Positions 46,806-59,519 of a DNA stretch of 64,000 nucleotides are shown here, in pieces (the first letter of the stretch is position 1; the number at the start of each line of letters is the position of its first letter). Below the pieces are notes generated by a model. It was not told the DNA's origin and searched no databases. It was given only the letters and a program-made list of their open reading frames with translations. Source of the DNA: Limnanthes douglasii subsp. nivea (lineage: Eukaryota; Streptophyta; Magnoliopsida; Brassicales; Limnanthaceae); NCBI GenBank assembly GCA_036936605.1, contig JAUPFV010000001.1, positions 151,623,187-151,687,186 of the forward strand, written 5' to 3'. A program made the position numbers and the translations under genes.

Positions 46806-49567
46806 ATTTTCCACCTAGGCAACCAATGATAAAATTTCATTGAAATCAACGCTCTCATTTTGTGTGAATTCCTTAGACACCATCTTAAATTTGTACCTTA
46901 AAAACTCAACTTCCAGAATACCTTGTTTCCTCGTAAATATCCATTTACTCCAACAAGCTTATGACCTTTTGGCTGCTTCATATGAGTCTGGATGCCTATG
47001 TTTTCTAGAGATCTTAGTTCTTCTCTCATGGCCTTCAACCATTTATCATTATCATTGATTTTCAAAGCACCGTGATAGCTCTCAGGAATAAGAATATATC
47101 CTTGCATTTAATCGATAAATCATAACCAATTACATAAACAAAAACATAGCTCTCTGGAGGTTTGCTAAGTCTCTAATTTGATCATCCAAATACTTTGAAA
47201 CATAAAACTCTCGGTCATCTCCAAACTCATACAATAAGTGAACTTCATCTGCATGAGAAAAAGTTGGATGAAGTCTGAAATCATATTCGACAGAAGCATC
47301 ATCAGCTTCAAATTTGTGTTCAAACTCATCATAACTTCACATCTCTTTTTTATCAATACTAGGTTTGGTTTCCACCACCTTCATCAATGGAATTTCATCC
47401 TCATTGAAAACCACGTCACGACTGATACAATTCATTTGACGTCCAAGTTTAAGTCACCACAACTTATATATTTTTAATCTTTCCGGATAGTTTAGGAACA
47501 AAAACTTTAATACTTTTGGTTGAAGCTTATATTTCTTCATATGTGCATAAGCATCATATCCGAACATTCTCATATGTTTTAATACAAGTTTATTTCCAGT
47601 CCGCACCTCTTGTGGACATTTAAACTTTATTACCATGGATGGAATTCTGTTGATGATATATGCAGCCGTTGTCACAACTTCTCCTCATAATTTTTGTCTC
47701 ATTCTAACTTATAGTAGCATACACTTAATATTTTCCAGTAAGGTTTGGTTCATCCTTTCAACAAGCCCATTATATTGGGAGTTCCTCCCATAATTTGGTG
47801 TATATAAATTCAAGATTATAAGAATAGTTATTGAATACCTCATTAACATTTAAAAACCATTGTTAGTTCTTAACATTTTTAGCATATTTTAAGTATGATT
47901 ATCCACCAGTTCCAAAAACATCCAATATTTCATCTTTGGTCTTAAAAAATATAACCCATAATTTTTTAGAGTAATCATCAATCAAGGACATGAAATACCT
48001 TGCACCAACCATAGCGGATTGTCGTGCCAGACCTTAAAGATCCGAATGAACATATTCAAGCAAGCACATCAATGGTTGTATGGTTGTTAGGTAAGAACTT
48101 AACACTCTCACTTTTATTTAGTACACAACTTTTCACAAAAGCTCATCTTAGGAATGTGTTACCATCCAACAACCCTTGTTTGTAAGCTTAATAAGGTTAA
48201 TTTCACTAACATTCCAAACTATAGATGACACAACTTAATTGAATCTCTCTCTACACTAGACACACCTCCGACCAATATAGAACCTTCAAAGACTAACACA
48301 CAATTACTCACATTAGTTTTTATAATAACAAGTGAATCTTGTAAGACCCTACATTTTTCGGCTCTACCCTTATATGTAAATCCTTCATCATGTAACATGC
48401 CGATAAAAAAAAGGTTTGTTTAACATCCAACAACATACCTCATATTTATTATTATTTTATCAAGTTAGGTATACAAGTTAGTTCGAATGTTCCTCATCCT
48501 CTTTATAAAATTTAATAATTATTATTCCTAATAATGAGCTTTCCACCATAAAACAATCTTAGGTTTTCAAACCAATGTTTATTAAAAGTCATGCGGAATG
48601 AACCTCCCAAATCCAACACCCACTTGTCATTGTACCTGCAAGTAGAAATCATTAACAAAATAGTATATTTATAATCATTCAAGATCATTGTAACATCTCT
48701 TATATCCTACTTCGAATAACTATCACTTTTTATTATGTACGAGAAATGTTTATTGATATGACCTTTCTTCTTGCACCACCAACATCTCACTTTAGAACCA
48801 CTCATAAATATCCTTGATTTGGAATGAGAGTTTTCTGTTTTCTTCTTGACTAATTCTCTACCTCTAGGCATTTCCCTCATACTCAGTCTGATACTTTTGA
48901 TGTCATTCTTCAAAATTATCTTCCTTTGAATATATTGTGTTATCAAATAACTCTTAATTTTAGCCATTGTAAGGGACCATTTTCCACAAAGCACAATATA
49001 AACAAAATAATCAAACACTTTCGACAAATAAATTAAGAGATTAGTTTTGATCATCATCTTTTACCTTAACTCTAACCGTAATCAAGTCAAGAATTTTTCT
49101 ATTAAAATCATATATTTTTTTTAAATTTTCTTGCTAGCATATACAAATTTTTATTGAGATGCAATCTGTTGGATAAAGACTTCTTTATGTATACGACTTC
49201 CAACCGATTCTATATCCGTAACTTCACAAACTCTTAAGATACCTCTGGAAACACCTTACCCTCCGAGCTCAATATCACAGCATTATGGGCCTCCGAAAAC
49301 ACTTTGATATCAATCGATTATTTGAAATTATCATCAATAACAACACTTAACCCTTTATATACTAGGAAATCCAAAAACTTAACTCTTCAGAAGTTATAAT
49401 TATTATTTTTCCAAGTCAAACTTCATGAAACTCATTTTAATAACTTTTTTGGTTTAATTGTGAGACTTTAAACTCTAACCTTAAAATCTGAAATGATCGT
49501 CTTTCTTCTTTATATATTTTTACACAAAATACTCTTGTTACAAATTATCCATACTCAACACGCCAAT
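46806..49567 (-). pseudogene. copia element C internal region (gag, protease, integrase, start of RT)
   Basis: Minus-strand order: gag piece 48707-49057 with a damaged knuckle (RCWWCKKKGHINKHF, last Cys now Phe), protease and integrase core remains (about 48660-47680), integrase C-terminal part 47454-47675 (TAAYIINRIPSMVIKFKCPQ), a linker (47165-47356), then the RT start 46898-47107 (DNDKWLKAMREELRSLENIG). After about 46890 it goes straight to the polypurine tract (46806-46815), so most of RT and all RNase H are deleted. Stops abound. Dead and non-autonomous. Confidence 0.8.
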
Positions 49568-49909
49568 TGTTATGAAAAACAAAAAAAAAACAAATTCAAA
49601 TGTTAATTACAATATTACAAAGTTAAGAAATAGCTGAAACTAAGGTAGTGCGATCCAAATCTTAACCAGTGTTATCCAAAACTTGGATTTTTGTATACCT
49701 TGTTAATTAGATAAACAATATAAAGAAAAACTTCGGATCTTGACTTTATAGTTTAACCATGATAATAGAGAGACAATAAACATAAACCAACTATACAATA
49801 CAAATTTAACATGGTTCAGATCGTGAAAAAATTCTACATCCATGAACAACATATACATATTATACATATGAGGATGTTACCAGAAGACTCCATAAAAAAC
49901 AATTAACTC
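49568..49909 (-). repeat. 5' LTR of copia element C, first part
   Basis: On the plus strand it begins TGTTATG, the inverse of the CATAACA end of the LTR at 46805. It aligns with the left LTR up to CAATTAACTC at 49900-49909 and is there interrupted by a Tat LTR. The LTR resumes at 59928. Confidence 0.7.
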
Positions 49910-50287
49910 TGATGAGTTTAGATATTTAAGTCACTGGGTCTTGAATAAATCCGAAGAGCAATTCAGACTAAACCACTACAATAAAATTCAGAACAGGACA
50001 AAAATAGTAAGTACTGACTAAGCTAGTTGCTAACCACCTTAAACTATATTACTAAAGGGTCCTTAAACTCGACCCAATTTCATGACCTGACCCAATAAGC
50101 CCATGGGTCAGTAATTAAGTATAAATACCCCAACCACTTTCATTAATGAGGGTAATGAGTATTTATTACTAGTAGGAAGCTTAATTATCTCTATACTCTT
50201 CATACTAAACATAAAACACCACAAAATACCCAAAACACTTTTTAAACACTTTACTAGATTACCCTTAGGTAGAAACAAACCATACTA
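49910..50287 (+). repeat. 5' LTR of the Tat element
   Basis: A 378-bp LTR starting TGATGAGTT, with GTATAAATACCCCAACCACT as a likely TATA region near 50120. It ends just before AAT plus the PBS. Same family as the solo LTR at 3840-4215, which shares start, TATA region and the ACCCTCATTAATG block. Confidence 0.85.
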
Positions 50288-50290
50288 AAT

Positions 50291-50308
50291 TGGCGACCAC
50301 AGTGGGAG
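50291..50308 (+). other. primer binding site of the Tat element
   Basis: TGGCGACCACAGTGGGAG three bases after the 5' LTR, identical to the site at 8525-8542 (minus). Confidence 0.85.
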
Positions 50309-50359
50309 CACGACGGTACCTGAATTTTACATTCAAAACCAACAAGCAAAACAGTATAG

Positions 50360-51200
50360 ATGGACCCAAATGACCAGAATGTTCCACTCCAAGAGGTGGA
50401 AAGTGCAAGGGAAAACAATGAGTATACCATAAAGGAGCAAGACTAACTGAGGGCTGAAATAGAGGCCTTAAGAGCAATAAAACAAGCAGAAAAATGTATT
50501 AAGGAGAAATACGGAGCGTCAGTACTTCACCACACTAAAAATCCTAGAGACAATGAGAAATCTTTGAAGACTCACCTCAGCTAAAAAAGACACACCTATC
50601 CAAGCCTGTTGAGAGTTCTGTATCTGAGTCTTCCTGTAGCTCATCAAATGAGACAGAACTTGAAGAATCATTATCTTCAAGTAGTGATGAAGGGAGATCT
50701 AAAAAAAAAGATGAGGTTAACTAAACAACATTCAAAGAAGAAGGACATACATGGCAGGCTCAAGAGGCACCAAGGTAAGGGGTCAGTTCACAAGCATGTT
50801 GATCAGTTGCTGATTGATCCCTTTGTCTTCCAATCCGAACCGGGTATTTTTGCAACCCCTAATGAAGATACCATTTTCAGTCGCAACAAGAATTGAAGGC
50901 AATCACTCTTGTCCGCAAAAATACTCGCCGAACATCTTCCTAAAAGGTTTGATAGCTCAAAGATGGAGAAATATGATGGGAGAAAGATACTATTTTTTTC
51001 CAATATCATAATGATATAGGCCATGATACTCAAGATTGTATTGCGTTGAAACAAGAGGTCCAGAACCTTATTCAGAGAGGCAAGTTGGGAGCCTACGTTA
51101 AAAACCAAAGTGGGAATAAACTAGATAGTGCCCAAGCCAATGCTCCCCAGACAGGTCCTTCGAACAATCCGAGGACGTCTACACAAGAGGGTGCAATGGT
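50360..51200 (+). pseudogene. Tat gag, internally deleted
   Basis: It starts MDPNDQNVPLQEVE at 50360 with a charged coiled-coil-like N-terminus and a stop near 50444. It continues in shifted frames (MRLTKQHSKKKDIHGRLKRH; EKYDGRKILFF). At about 50998 it jumps to a YHNDIGHDTQDCIALKQEVQ segment, the knuckle-like gag C-terminus, so the central capsid-like domain is missing. The same layout in the copy at 6950-8470 retains the ALKWYNSL part. Confidence 0.75.
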
Positions 51201-53435
51201 GATTGTTGAAAGATTTGATGTATACTATGAGTATCTGGATCCCGATCTAGATCGAAATCAGATGGGAGTAATAACAGAGAAAACTAAGACAGTTTTCGGA
51301 CTGATTAACTTCTTCGAATCATTAACCATTTTGGGAGGAGATACAGTGACTGCACCTTCCACTTCATCAAGGAAGAGGCATGCCCACAATTTGGCTACCC
51401 ACTTAGATGGTGGAATTTCTTCCCATCAGTGCCAATCCCCATTCTCATTCATAGTTTTTGATGAGGATGACTTGAGGGACATTGCAGGACCTCATGAGGA
51501 TTTAATGGTCATAGGGGCTTTAATAGGGGGAAACGATATACGCCGGATTTTGATTGATACTGGCAGTTCGATAAATATAATGTTTTTAAGCTCCTACAAG
51601 CAAATGAGAAATCCAACGGTTATTCAACGTTCGAACAGAACCATTGTAGACTTCACAGGAAGTTCTGTAGATGTGATCGGGGAGTTCAAATAGGAAGTAT
51701 TGTTGGGAAATGGGCCGTTTAAAAAGATGGTAAGAGTGCTATTTGTTGTGGTAGATTGCCCAACATCGTATAATGCAATTTTTGGGAGGTCTTGGCTCTC
51801 CAGAATGTATGCCGTCGCCTCTACATTCCATCAATGCTTAAAATATGCTGTTCAGGGATAAGTAAGTGTTGTCCGGAGCAGCCAAAAGATAGTCAGGGAG
51901 TGCTATGCAACAGCTATTGCCCCTAAAACTCTAGGGGCAGTCAGAATTAACAAGGATTAGTAGCTACTGGAGCCTTACATTGAGGAAAGTGAAATTGATG
52001 ATCCCGTGGAGGCTCCTAGTGTTATAATACTTATTGAAGATGTTGAAACTCACTCTCTTGCAGAGGGAAATAATGTTAAAATTGGTTCGAAGCTGGCACC
52101 AGAATTAAAGCACAGGTTGTTGTCCTTTTAATGAATAATCAACACGTATTTGCATGGTGTAACAATAATGTTACAGGAGTACCAACAAATGTTATTTCAC
52201 ATAAGTTGTCGATTCGAAGTGATATTACCCCAGTTGTACAAAAGAGGAGAGCTTTTTCCAAGGAAAAAGCAGATGTGATTGTTCAAGAAGTTGACCGGTT
52301 AACCAAGATGGGTCACATTAAAGAGCCTCAGTACCCTTTGTGGACTTCCAACCATGTGTTAGTCAAGAAAAATAATGGTAAGTGGTATATACGTATTGAT
52401 TTCACTGACCTCAATAGGGCATGCCCTAAGGATCTTTATCCTGTCCCTCGTATAGATCAGTTAGTGGATTTTACGTCTGGTGACAAGCTGTTGTCCTTCA
52501 TGGATGTCTTCTCAGGGTACGATCAGATACAAGTAGATCCAAATGATCAATATCACACTACTTTTATCACAGACAGAGGTCTTCATTGTTACATGGTGAT
52601 GTCCTTCGGGTTAAAAAATGTTGGGGCCACTTCTCAGAGGCTGGTGAATAAAGCTTTTGCTAGTCAGATTGGCAAAAATATGGAAGTCGACATAGATTAT
52701 ATGATGGTCAAAATTTTAGAGGAAGATTCACTTATATCTGACCTTCAAGAGACATTTTCTAATTTAGAAGCTGTGAATTTAAAGTTGAACCCTTAAAAAT
52801 GTGTATTTGGGGTCCGATCTGGAAAATTCTTGGGCTACGTAATAAGTGAAAATGGAATCCAACCTGATCCGGATCAACTTAATGCCTTACTAGCAATGTA
52901 CCCTCCTCGGAATATTAAAGAAATTCAAAGGCTCACAGGAATATTGGCTGCATTAAATAGGTTTATCTCCAGGTCATCGGACAATTGCGCTCAATTCTTC
53001 CAAGTGTTGAGAAATATTAAAGACTTCAATTGGTCTCCACAGTGTGACCAAGCTTTTATTAAAATAAAAAAACATCTATCCTCATCCAAAGCTCTTTTCA
53101 AACCTGTTCAAGGAGAAAATATTGATGTGTATTTAGCTGTATCAGAATATGCCATAAGTGCTATGCTAGTAAGGGAGGTGGACAATTAACCTCATCCAGT
53201 GCACTACATCAGTAAGAGTCTATTGGATGCTGAAAGAAGATTCTTGAGGTTGGAAAAGTTGGCATTCGCCCTAATAATTACAGCAAGAAAGATGAGACCC
53301 TATTTCCAAGCTCATTCTATTGTTGTCCGAACATTTTTCCCTTTAAAAAATGTTCTTCAAAAAGCTGATGTATCAAGCAGAATCACCAAATGGTCAGTGG
53401 AATTGGGTGATTACGATATTGAATTTTCCCCTTGA
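51190..53435 (+). pseudogene. Tat protease, reverse transcriptase and first RNase H
   Basis: Protease: LIGGNDIRRILIDTGSSINI near 51560 (DTGSS intact). RT at 52131-52796: VLVKKNNGKWYIRIDFTDLN, SFMDVFSGYDQIQ, MSFGLKNVGATSQRLVN, then a VDIDYMMVK motif in which the second Asp of the catalytic pair (normally IDDM) is Tyr. A stop and shift at 52796 lead to the thumb (52830-53189) and RNase H part (53199-53435, HYISKSLLDAERRFLRLEKL). The altered catalytic pair plus stops mean no activity. Confidence 0.9.
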
Positions 53436-53489
53436 ACAACAATTAAAGCCCAATAAGGGCCTGACTTCTTTGTAGAGTTTCATGCTGAT

Positions 53490-55240
53490 AGATCCTCCGA
53501 GTATGATTCATGAAACTGTTCTAAAAAGCAATGTGTAGTTCGAACTGATGGTGGATCAAGTACTATGGGCTGTGGAGCTGAAATTTTCTTAACCTCTCCA
53601 TATGGTGATAGAATGTATCAAGCTATATGCTTTAGATTTAGGGCTTCTAACAATGAGTCTGAATATGAGGCAACTATAGCTGGTCTTAAGCTAGCTCTTC
53701 TATGCGGGGCTAAGAGAGTCCGATTAATGAGTGATTCTCAGTTACTCATCCACCATGGTCAAGGGAAGTCTAAAGCAAAAAAGAAACAGCCGGTTAAATA
53801 TTTTCTTATGTTGAAAGAAGTGGCATCAAACTTAAAAAATATTTACTATGAGCATATTCCTAGATCGGAAAACACTTTGGCAGACTCCTTGGCAACTATA
53901 GTCTATTCTGAATCCTACCCATGGATTCTTGTACAAGAATGTCCATCTGTACAGACAGAATGGATAAAAGAAGATAAAGAAAATATGAACATACTCGTTA
54001 TTCAACCTAAAGATTGGAGATATGCACTTCTCCAATAGATCTCCGATGGGATATTACCTCCGAATAAAGCTGTGGCAAAACAAATTAAGTATAAAACTCA
54101 CGGTTTATTGATTCTAAGAGAAGTTCTTTACAAAAAGTCTTTCAACAGGCCTCTCCTACGTTGTTTAGGGTTTGATGAATCCCAAGTTGTATTATCCGAA
54201 CTACATGATGGGGAAGGTTCTGCATACTGTGGCTATATGGATTTGACCCGAAGAGTCAGCAGGATACTACTGACCAACCATAATGGCAGATGCTAAAAAA
54301 TGGTGATAAAATGTGATCCAAGTAAAAAATATGGGAATAAAATTCATGTGCCAGTAGTACCTATAGAGTCTATATCTGAACCAATACCCTTTTCCAGGTG
54401 GGGGATGGATCTTGTGAGGCCTCTTCATATGGAATCCGGAGGATGTAGGACAATCATAGTTGTTATTGTCTATTTCTCTAAGTGGATGGAAGCAGATCTT
54501 TTTCCTGGGACCACTTCGAAGGCATTTATTAAATTTATCTTATCTAATATATGCTGTAGGTTTGGGGTCCCTCAGAAAATTACTACAGACAATGGGAAAC
54601 AGTTTGATAACAAAGACATGTAAGCCTTTTGTACATTTAGAGGAATTCAACATTGTTTTTATTCTCATTTCCACCCTCAAGCAAACGACCAAGTTGAGGT
54701 TGCAAATAGGACCATCTTGTCCGGATTAAAGAAGAATTTGGAGGAAGCTGCAGGAAAATAGCTAAGTTATTTACAAGAAGTGCTGTGAGCCTATCAAACT
54801 ACTCATCAGGCTGCCACACAAGAGTCTCATTTTGCTTTGGTATATGGGATGGATGCGATTACTCTCATGGAGGCTACTTTACCATCACACAGAGTCCAAA
54901 ACTATTTCGAACAAGCCAATGATGAAGCAGTTAGGAATCAGTTGGACTTGAGAGAAGAAAAAAAGATTAAAGCACATCTGAGAACAGTGCACTACCAAGG
55001 ATTGATGAGAAGCAGGTTTGCGTCTAAAGTTAAAAGAAGATATTTTAAAACTAGAGAGAAAGTTTTAAGAAAATTATTTTTACACACCAAGGAGAAGCAT
55101 TTCGGTAAGTTAACTCCGAACTGGGAAGGCCCTTATATGGTCTGTGGAAAAGGTTAAACTAGGAACATACAGACTCAAAGACAAAGAAGTGAGAGCTCTA
55201 AAGCATCCATGGAATGTTAAGTATCTCAGGTTATATTTAA
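53490..55240 (+). pseudogene. Tat second RNase H and integrase
   Basis: 53535-53900 has the archaeal-type RNase H with its acidic residues in place: RTDGGSSTMGCGAEI, NNESEYEATIAG, MSDSQLLIHH. This extra RNase H is diagnostic of Tat elements. Integrase follows: LSELHDGEGSAYCGY (zinc-binding region), RWGMDLVRPL (first Asp), TTDNGKQFDN (second Asp), a NDQVEVANRTI segment (Glu), and a C-terminal tract with HFGKLTPNWEGPYMV. Several stops and shifts (near 54296, 54623, 54760) break it. Compare 9738-11263. Confidence 0.9.
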
Positions 55241-55489
55241 AATATAAATCTTTTGTAAATATTTACTTGTTAAATACCAATGTAAAATGTAAATATTAGG
55301 GGGCATACTCTTTCCTACCCTTGTGGCGCAGGGAGGTTTTAATAACGTGTCCATGTTTTTCAATAATATATGATGCTCTCAAGTTTGCTTGAGTTGATCA
55401 GATATGCTTAACATTTGATCACAATTATTAAACATATGTGATCAGAGATGTTGGATACTTTTGTTCAACACTTTCAAGATTATCAGAGG

Positions 55490-57000
55490 CTATTTAAACA
55501 TGGGCCATATAAGATTTAAACAAATTATTAAACAAAAGGGAAATACGATAATTAAAACATGACCGGACTCAAACCGATCAATAGTACACAAAATGCCTTG
55601 GGCATCCAAAGACTTCAGTATTTCAAAACAAAAAAATGTAAAAGTACATAATGAAACCTTAGGGCTTGTTCCCTTCAGATTTTTCTTCACCACCATATTT
55701 GTTGGGACTTTTGAGTTCAGAACTTGAACTCTCACCCGTTCCTTCATTATCATCAATAGAGTCAATTCCACTAGAGTAGTTGCGCTTGTCACCATCTGCT
55801 AAGGTGTGGAATGAGATGTCACCATAATCCACATATTTCCATAGGGACCAAAGGTCCTCTTTGGAAAGGTCTCATATAACAACATGACTATATCAGACTT
55901 GATTCCATCATCCCTCTTATCTAGAGAATCCATTATCCCATTGGCATACTTCTCTATGCCCGCAACTATGAATTGGGTTTATTGGAATTCCAGGGTCTCT
56001 TTCTCTTTGATCTTCTTTTCGACAGTATTCTCTAACTTAGATTTTTCATCGAACAAAGTCTGGATAATATATCTTTAGGTTTTAATTGCTCCTTCAAAAC
56101 TGTGATGTCTTTTGAAGAAGAAGTCTCCAAGTTGGAGTACTTGGTTTGAAGTTCCTTACTGGCTGCTTCTGACTTGAGCAGTTTGGCAGCTAACTCTTCT
56201 TTCTCCTTCTTCAATAAATCTATGCTTTGTTGAGCACCGAGAAGATCATTCGACAAGTTTTGTTTGTATATGGTTAGAGAATTAATGGTACCTGCTTGAG
56301 TCCTTACCTGTCTCTCCAAATCAAGCATTGGTTGGATATAACATAGGAGGGCATGGTTCAAAGTGTCTTGCTCCCAGGATATGGCATAGATATTCCCATT
56401 ATGAGTCACCAAATTGGAAGAACTGGAAAGACGATAAGGCCTGTGAAGTCATCTTTCTCTAGATCATTGAAATAAATATTGATATCTTGAAAGGCCTCAA
56501 GGTCTACCTCATCGTTACCATCACCAGCAACCTGTCCGGAATGAAAGTCAGTTGAAATTTCCTCCTGTAAAGTAGGATCGGTAGGAGCTGCGGGGAGGAC
56601 TTCCGGAGGGCGAATAATTATCTCCGCTTCCAAAGTCACTTTCTTTTCTTGGCTGCTTTCTCATCACTGCTGGCCTTGCGCTTTTTTCCTTCTTCGGAGG
56701 CTTCGGTGGGTTTTTTAACCCACCAGATTTTTTCATAGTCACTTCTACTGCTTTCAGTAAAGCAACATTAATACCTCATTGGTTCTCCGAACCGGTCCCC
56801 TCAGTAGTCGTTTGGGCTGGGACTGTTGTGGCTTTCTTCTTTCTGTTCTTCATCTTACTTGGGGCTTTGGCCCTGTAAGGCACGTATAATTTGGCTTCCT
56901 TGGCCTCTGTCCTCTTTAGGATCACGTCTGCGGAGGGAGGGGTAGTCAAATCTTCCCAGGTGAGATCTCTTCTACCTATGGTGTTCCACAGTAATCCCAT
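55490..57000 (-). pseudogene. Tat antisense ORF, truncated N-terminus
   Basis: It runs opposite to pol in the 3' region. From the N-terminal side: RRDLTWEDLTTPPSADVILK (56776-57000) with a Lys-rich tract; an acidic part with DLEAFQDINIYFNDLEKDD (56406-56639); a long coiled coil (56032-56412) rich in heptads (LKKEKEELAAKLLKSEA); then a YETFPKR segment and a Ser/Glu-rich tail near 55650-55800. Frames change between pieces. The LRFPL domain found at 6068-6892 is lost here by the deletion at 57000. Nothing in the sequence shows function; a nucleic-acid-binding or regulatory role is a guess. Confidence 0.65.
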
Positions 57001-57118
57001 GGGTCAGTAATTAAGTATAAATATCCCAACTACTTTCATTAATGAGGGTAATGAAAATTTATTACTAGTAGGCAGCTTAATTTATTACTAGTAGGCACCT
57101 TAATTATCTCTCTACTGA
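57000..57118 (+). repeat. 3' LTR fragment of the Tat element
   Basis: It matches 50110-50206 of the 5' LTR (GGGTCAGTAATTAAGTATAA onward), with a 23-bp local duplication around TTTATTACTAGTAGGC. Both outer halves are gone: the left side fuses to the antisense ORF, and the right side fuses to Athila gag after ATCTCTCTACT. Confidence 0.8.
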
Positions 57119-57128
57119 AGATCCTAAT

Positions 57129-57995
57129 ATGCACATTATGACCTTTCTTGAAATCTGTGATACTTTCAAGTTCAACGGTGTTTCAGATGATGCCATAAAA
57201 CTGAGACTCTTCCCATTTTCTCCGAGGGACAAAGCTAAGAGCTGGTTACACTCTTTACCAGCAGGCTCTATCACTACTTGGGATATACTTGCGCATAAAT
57301 TCCTATCAAAATTCTTTCCAATGGCAAGAACAGCCGCCATGAGGAATGCTATTACTCAATTTTCTCAGTCATATGGTGAATCTTTAAGTGAAGCTTGGGA
57401 GCGTTACAATGAGATGCTCAGGAAATGTTCTCATCATAGGATGCCTGATTTGTTAGTAATAAATTGCTTCTACAATGGTTTGGGTGCGCAAACAAGGCCC
57501 ATGGTCGATGCTGCATCTAGGGGAGCCTTATTAACGAAAAGCTATGAGGAGGCTCACGAGCTCCTTGAGATGATGACTGCTAATGAATTCCAGAACCCTT
57601 CTCAGAGAATGTCACAACATAAAGTACCTGGTATTCTTAACGTAGACACTGCCACTGCTTTAGTAGCTCAGCTTGAAGCTCTAAACATGAAGGTGGATTC
57701 TTTGACTAAACTAGGGGTACATCAGGTAGCTAGTGTGTGCAAGATTTGTGCTGGAGGGCATGGCACTCAACAATGTCCTATCTTTACTGAGTCAATGCAA
57801 TTTGTGAGTAACTTTCAGAGGCAGAATCAAGAACCAATCTCAAACACCTATCACCCAAGCAACAGAAATCATCCAAACTTTAGTTGGAGCAATAATCAAC
57901 AAGGTAATCAGCATTATGGTGCTAAGCCATACGCTCCTCCTGGATTTCAGCAACAAGGTCAACAACATCAATCTCAACAGTATGCCCCAAGATAA
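57129..57995 (+). pseudogene. Athila gag, 5'-truncated
   Basis: A 288-codon open stretch with the retrotransposon gag domain: FNGVSDDAIKLRLFPFSPRD, KSWLHSLPAGSITTWDILAH, FYNGLGAQTRPMVDAASRGA. A knuckle CKICAGGHGTQQC lies at about residue 205, then a Gln/Asn/Pro-rich tail. The N-terminal part is missing because of the junction at 57118. A stop at 57993 breaks the link to protease. This long open frame suggests relatively recent loss of function. Confidence 0.9.
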
Positions 57996-58203
57996 CCTCA
58001 GAATCAACTCCTGGCCCTTCTCAATATTCTGCAAGAGACTCTGAATTCGAAGAGATGAAGTTATTGATTAAAAGTCTGATGGTATCTCACAAGACCTTGG
58101 AAAATTAGATTGGGCAGATGGCCAGTAACATGATCGTTAGACCTCAGGGAGTTCTTCCTAGCGATACAGAACATAATCCAGGTAAACGGGACGATAATGA
58201 GCA

Positions 58204-59001
58204 ATGCCAAGCTATCACCTTGCGATCAAGTTTGCCGAGAACCCCACAGTTGAACAAGAGGCTGAATATTCTCAAAATCAGCCCTCATCTGAGGTTAACT
58301 CTGATCAAGATCAGCCACCTAAAAAGCCAAATCAGTCAATTGTTGAGCCTACAATCTACCCTCCTCCACCTTTTCCGCAAAGGTTGCAGAAACAGAAGCT
58401 AGATACTCAGTTTGGGAGATTTCTGGAGGTATTCAAGAATCTACACATCAACATACCCTTTGCTGAAGCATTAAAGCAAATGCCTAGTTATGCCAAGTTC
58501 ATGAAGGGAATTCTTTCAAAAAATCTAAAACTTGGTGATTTTGAGACAGTGGCGTTCACTGAGCATAGTAGTGCGATCATACAACAAAAATTTCCTCCCA
58601 AGCTTAAAGATCCAGAAAGCTTCACCATTCCTTGTTCGATCGGTAATTTATATTTCAGCAAATGTTTATGTGACTTGGGAGCGAGCATCAATCTGATGCC
58701 CCTATCTATGTTTGAGAAACTTGGGCTACCTGAGCCAAAACCGACTAACATCTCTTTGCAGCTAGCTGATTGCTCTATCACATATCCTCGTGGTATCGTA
58801 GAAGATGTCTTAGTAAAGGTAGATAAGCTCATATTTCCGGCTGACTTCGTTATCTTGGATTTCGAAGAGGACAAAAACATCCCCATAATCATAGGAAGGC
58901 CATTCTTGGATACGGGAAAAACTTTGATTGATGTCCAGAAAGGAGAACTCACTATGAGAGTGCAAAATCGAAATGTCACTTTCAACGTTTCAAGGCTATG
59001 A
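58204..59001 (+). pseudogene. Athila protease region
   Basis: 265 open codons. A Pro-rich linker is followed by FAEALKQMPSYAKFMKGILS, an Athila hallmark. The aspartic protease has CDLGASINLMPLSMFEKLGL (active-site D.GAS) and IIIGRPFLDTGKTLIDVQKG (flap and end). It is separated from gag by stops at 57993-58200 and from RT by a stop at 58999-59001. Confidence 0.9.
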
Positions 59002-59213
59002 AATCTCCAACAGAAGATGAAGAATGTTTCAGGTTGGATACAGTCGATTCTTTGCACAGTAATGAGTTGGATCGGTTTGCGAGTTTAGATGTTCTGGGCA
59101 GAGTTCTACATGGTGAATCTGACTTCAAAGACGAAGAAATATCTGAATGTGTTCAACTACTACAAGCAGTCCCGTATCTGATGAGGGCGGAATTCACCGA
59201 TTTAAGTCATAGG

Positions 59214-59515
59214 GGTTAAAATGCAATAAACGACATTTGATGTAGTTGATAAAGTGTTCAGAGTCCTTCGAGGACCAATGTGTAAAGATAAAAATAGTTG
59301 AGGGGCCTTGTTAATATGTAATAAACGGCCCACTAAGAGCTTAGGTGGGTCCGCCTTATTCTAGTATAAAAGGCGACCCACTTGCCTGAAAAAGGGGATT
59401 GAATATTATTTGTAAGACACCTCCCTTTATCTCTCTACACCTTCTCTCTCTAGTCACATCTGGCTCAAGATCCTAAATATATTCCCCAAACAATTATTGA
59501 CTCATCAGTATCAAA
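59214..59515 (+). mobile_element. 302-bp solo-LTR-like insertion in Athila
   Basis: The Athila reading (LSHR...LNIPHES) is interrupted by 302 bp flanked by the 5-bp direct repeat ATAGG (59209-59213 and 59516-59520). The insert contains a strong TATA box (AGTATAAAAGGCGACCC near 59364), a CT-rich tract downstream and no coding frame, as in a short LTR or TRIM. Its ends (GGTTAAAA...TATCAAA) lack the usual TG...CA, which is unusual. The family was not recognised. Confidence 0.6.
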
Positions 59516-59519
59516 ATAG

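Larger units (their letters stand above)
49910..57118 (+). mobile_element. Tat-lineage Ty3/gypsy element, nearly full length, inactive
   Basis: 5' LTR 49910-50287, PBS 50291-50308, gag (broken, with central domain missing), protease, RT, RT-associated RNase H, a second (archaeal-type) RNase H, integrase, conserved non-coding block, an antisense ORF, and a fragment of the 3' LTR (57000-57118). The two RNase H domains and antisense ORF place it in the Tat group. A deletion joins the middle of the antisense ORF to the middle of the 3' LTR at CCCATGGG (about 56998). It is inserted in the 5' LTR of copia C; left flank AACTC. Confidence 0.9.

Noticed and set aside
59214..59515. Endogenous pararetrovirus fragment
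   Set aside because: It has a TATA box but no coding motif, and exact 5-bp flanks suit an LTR-type insertion better.
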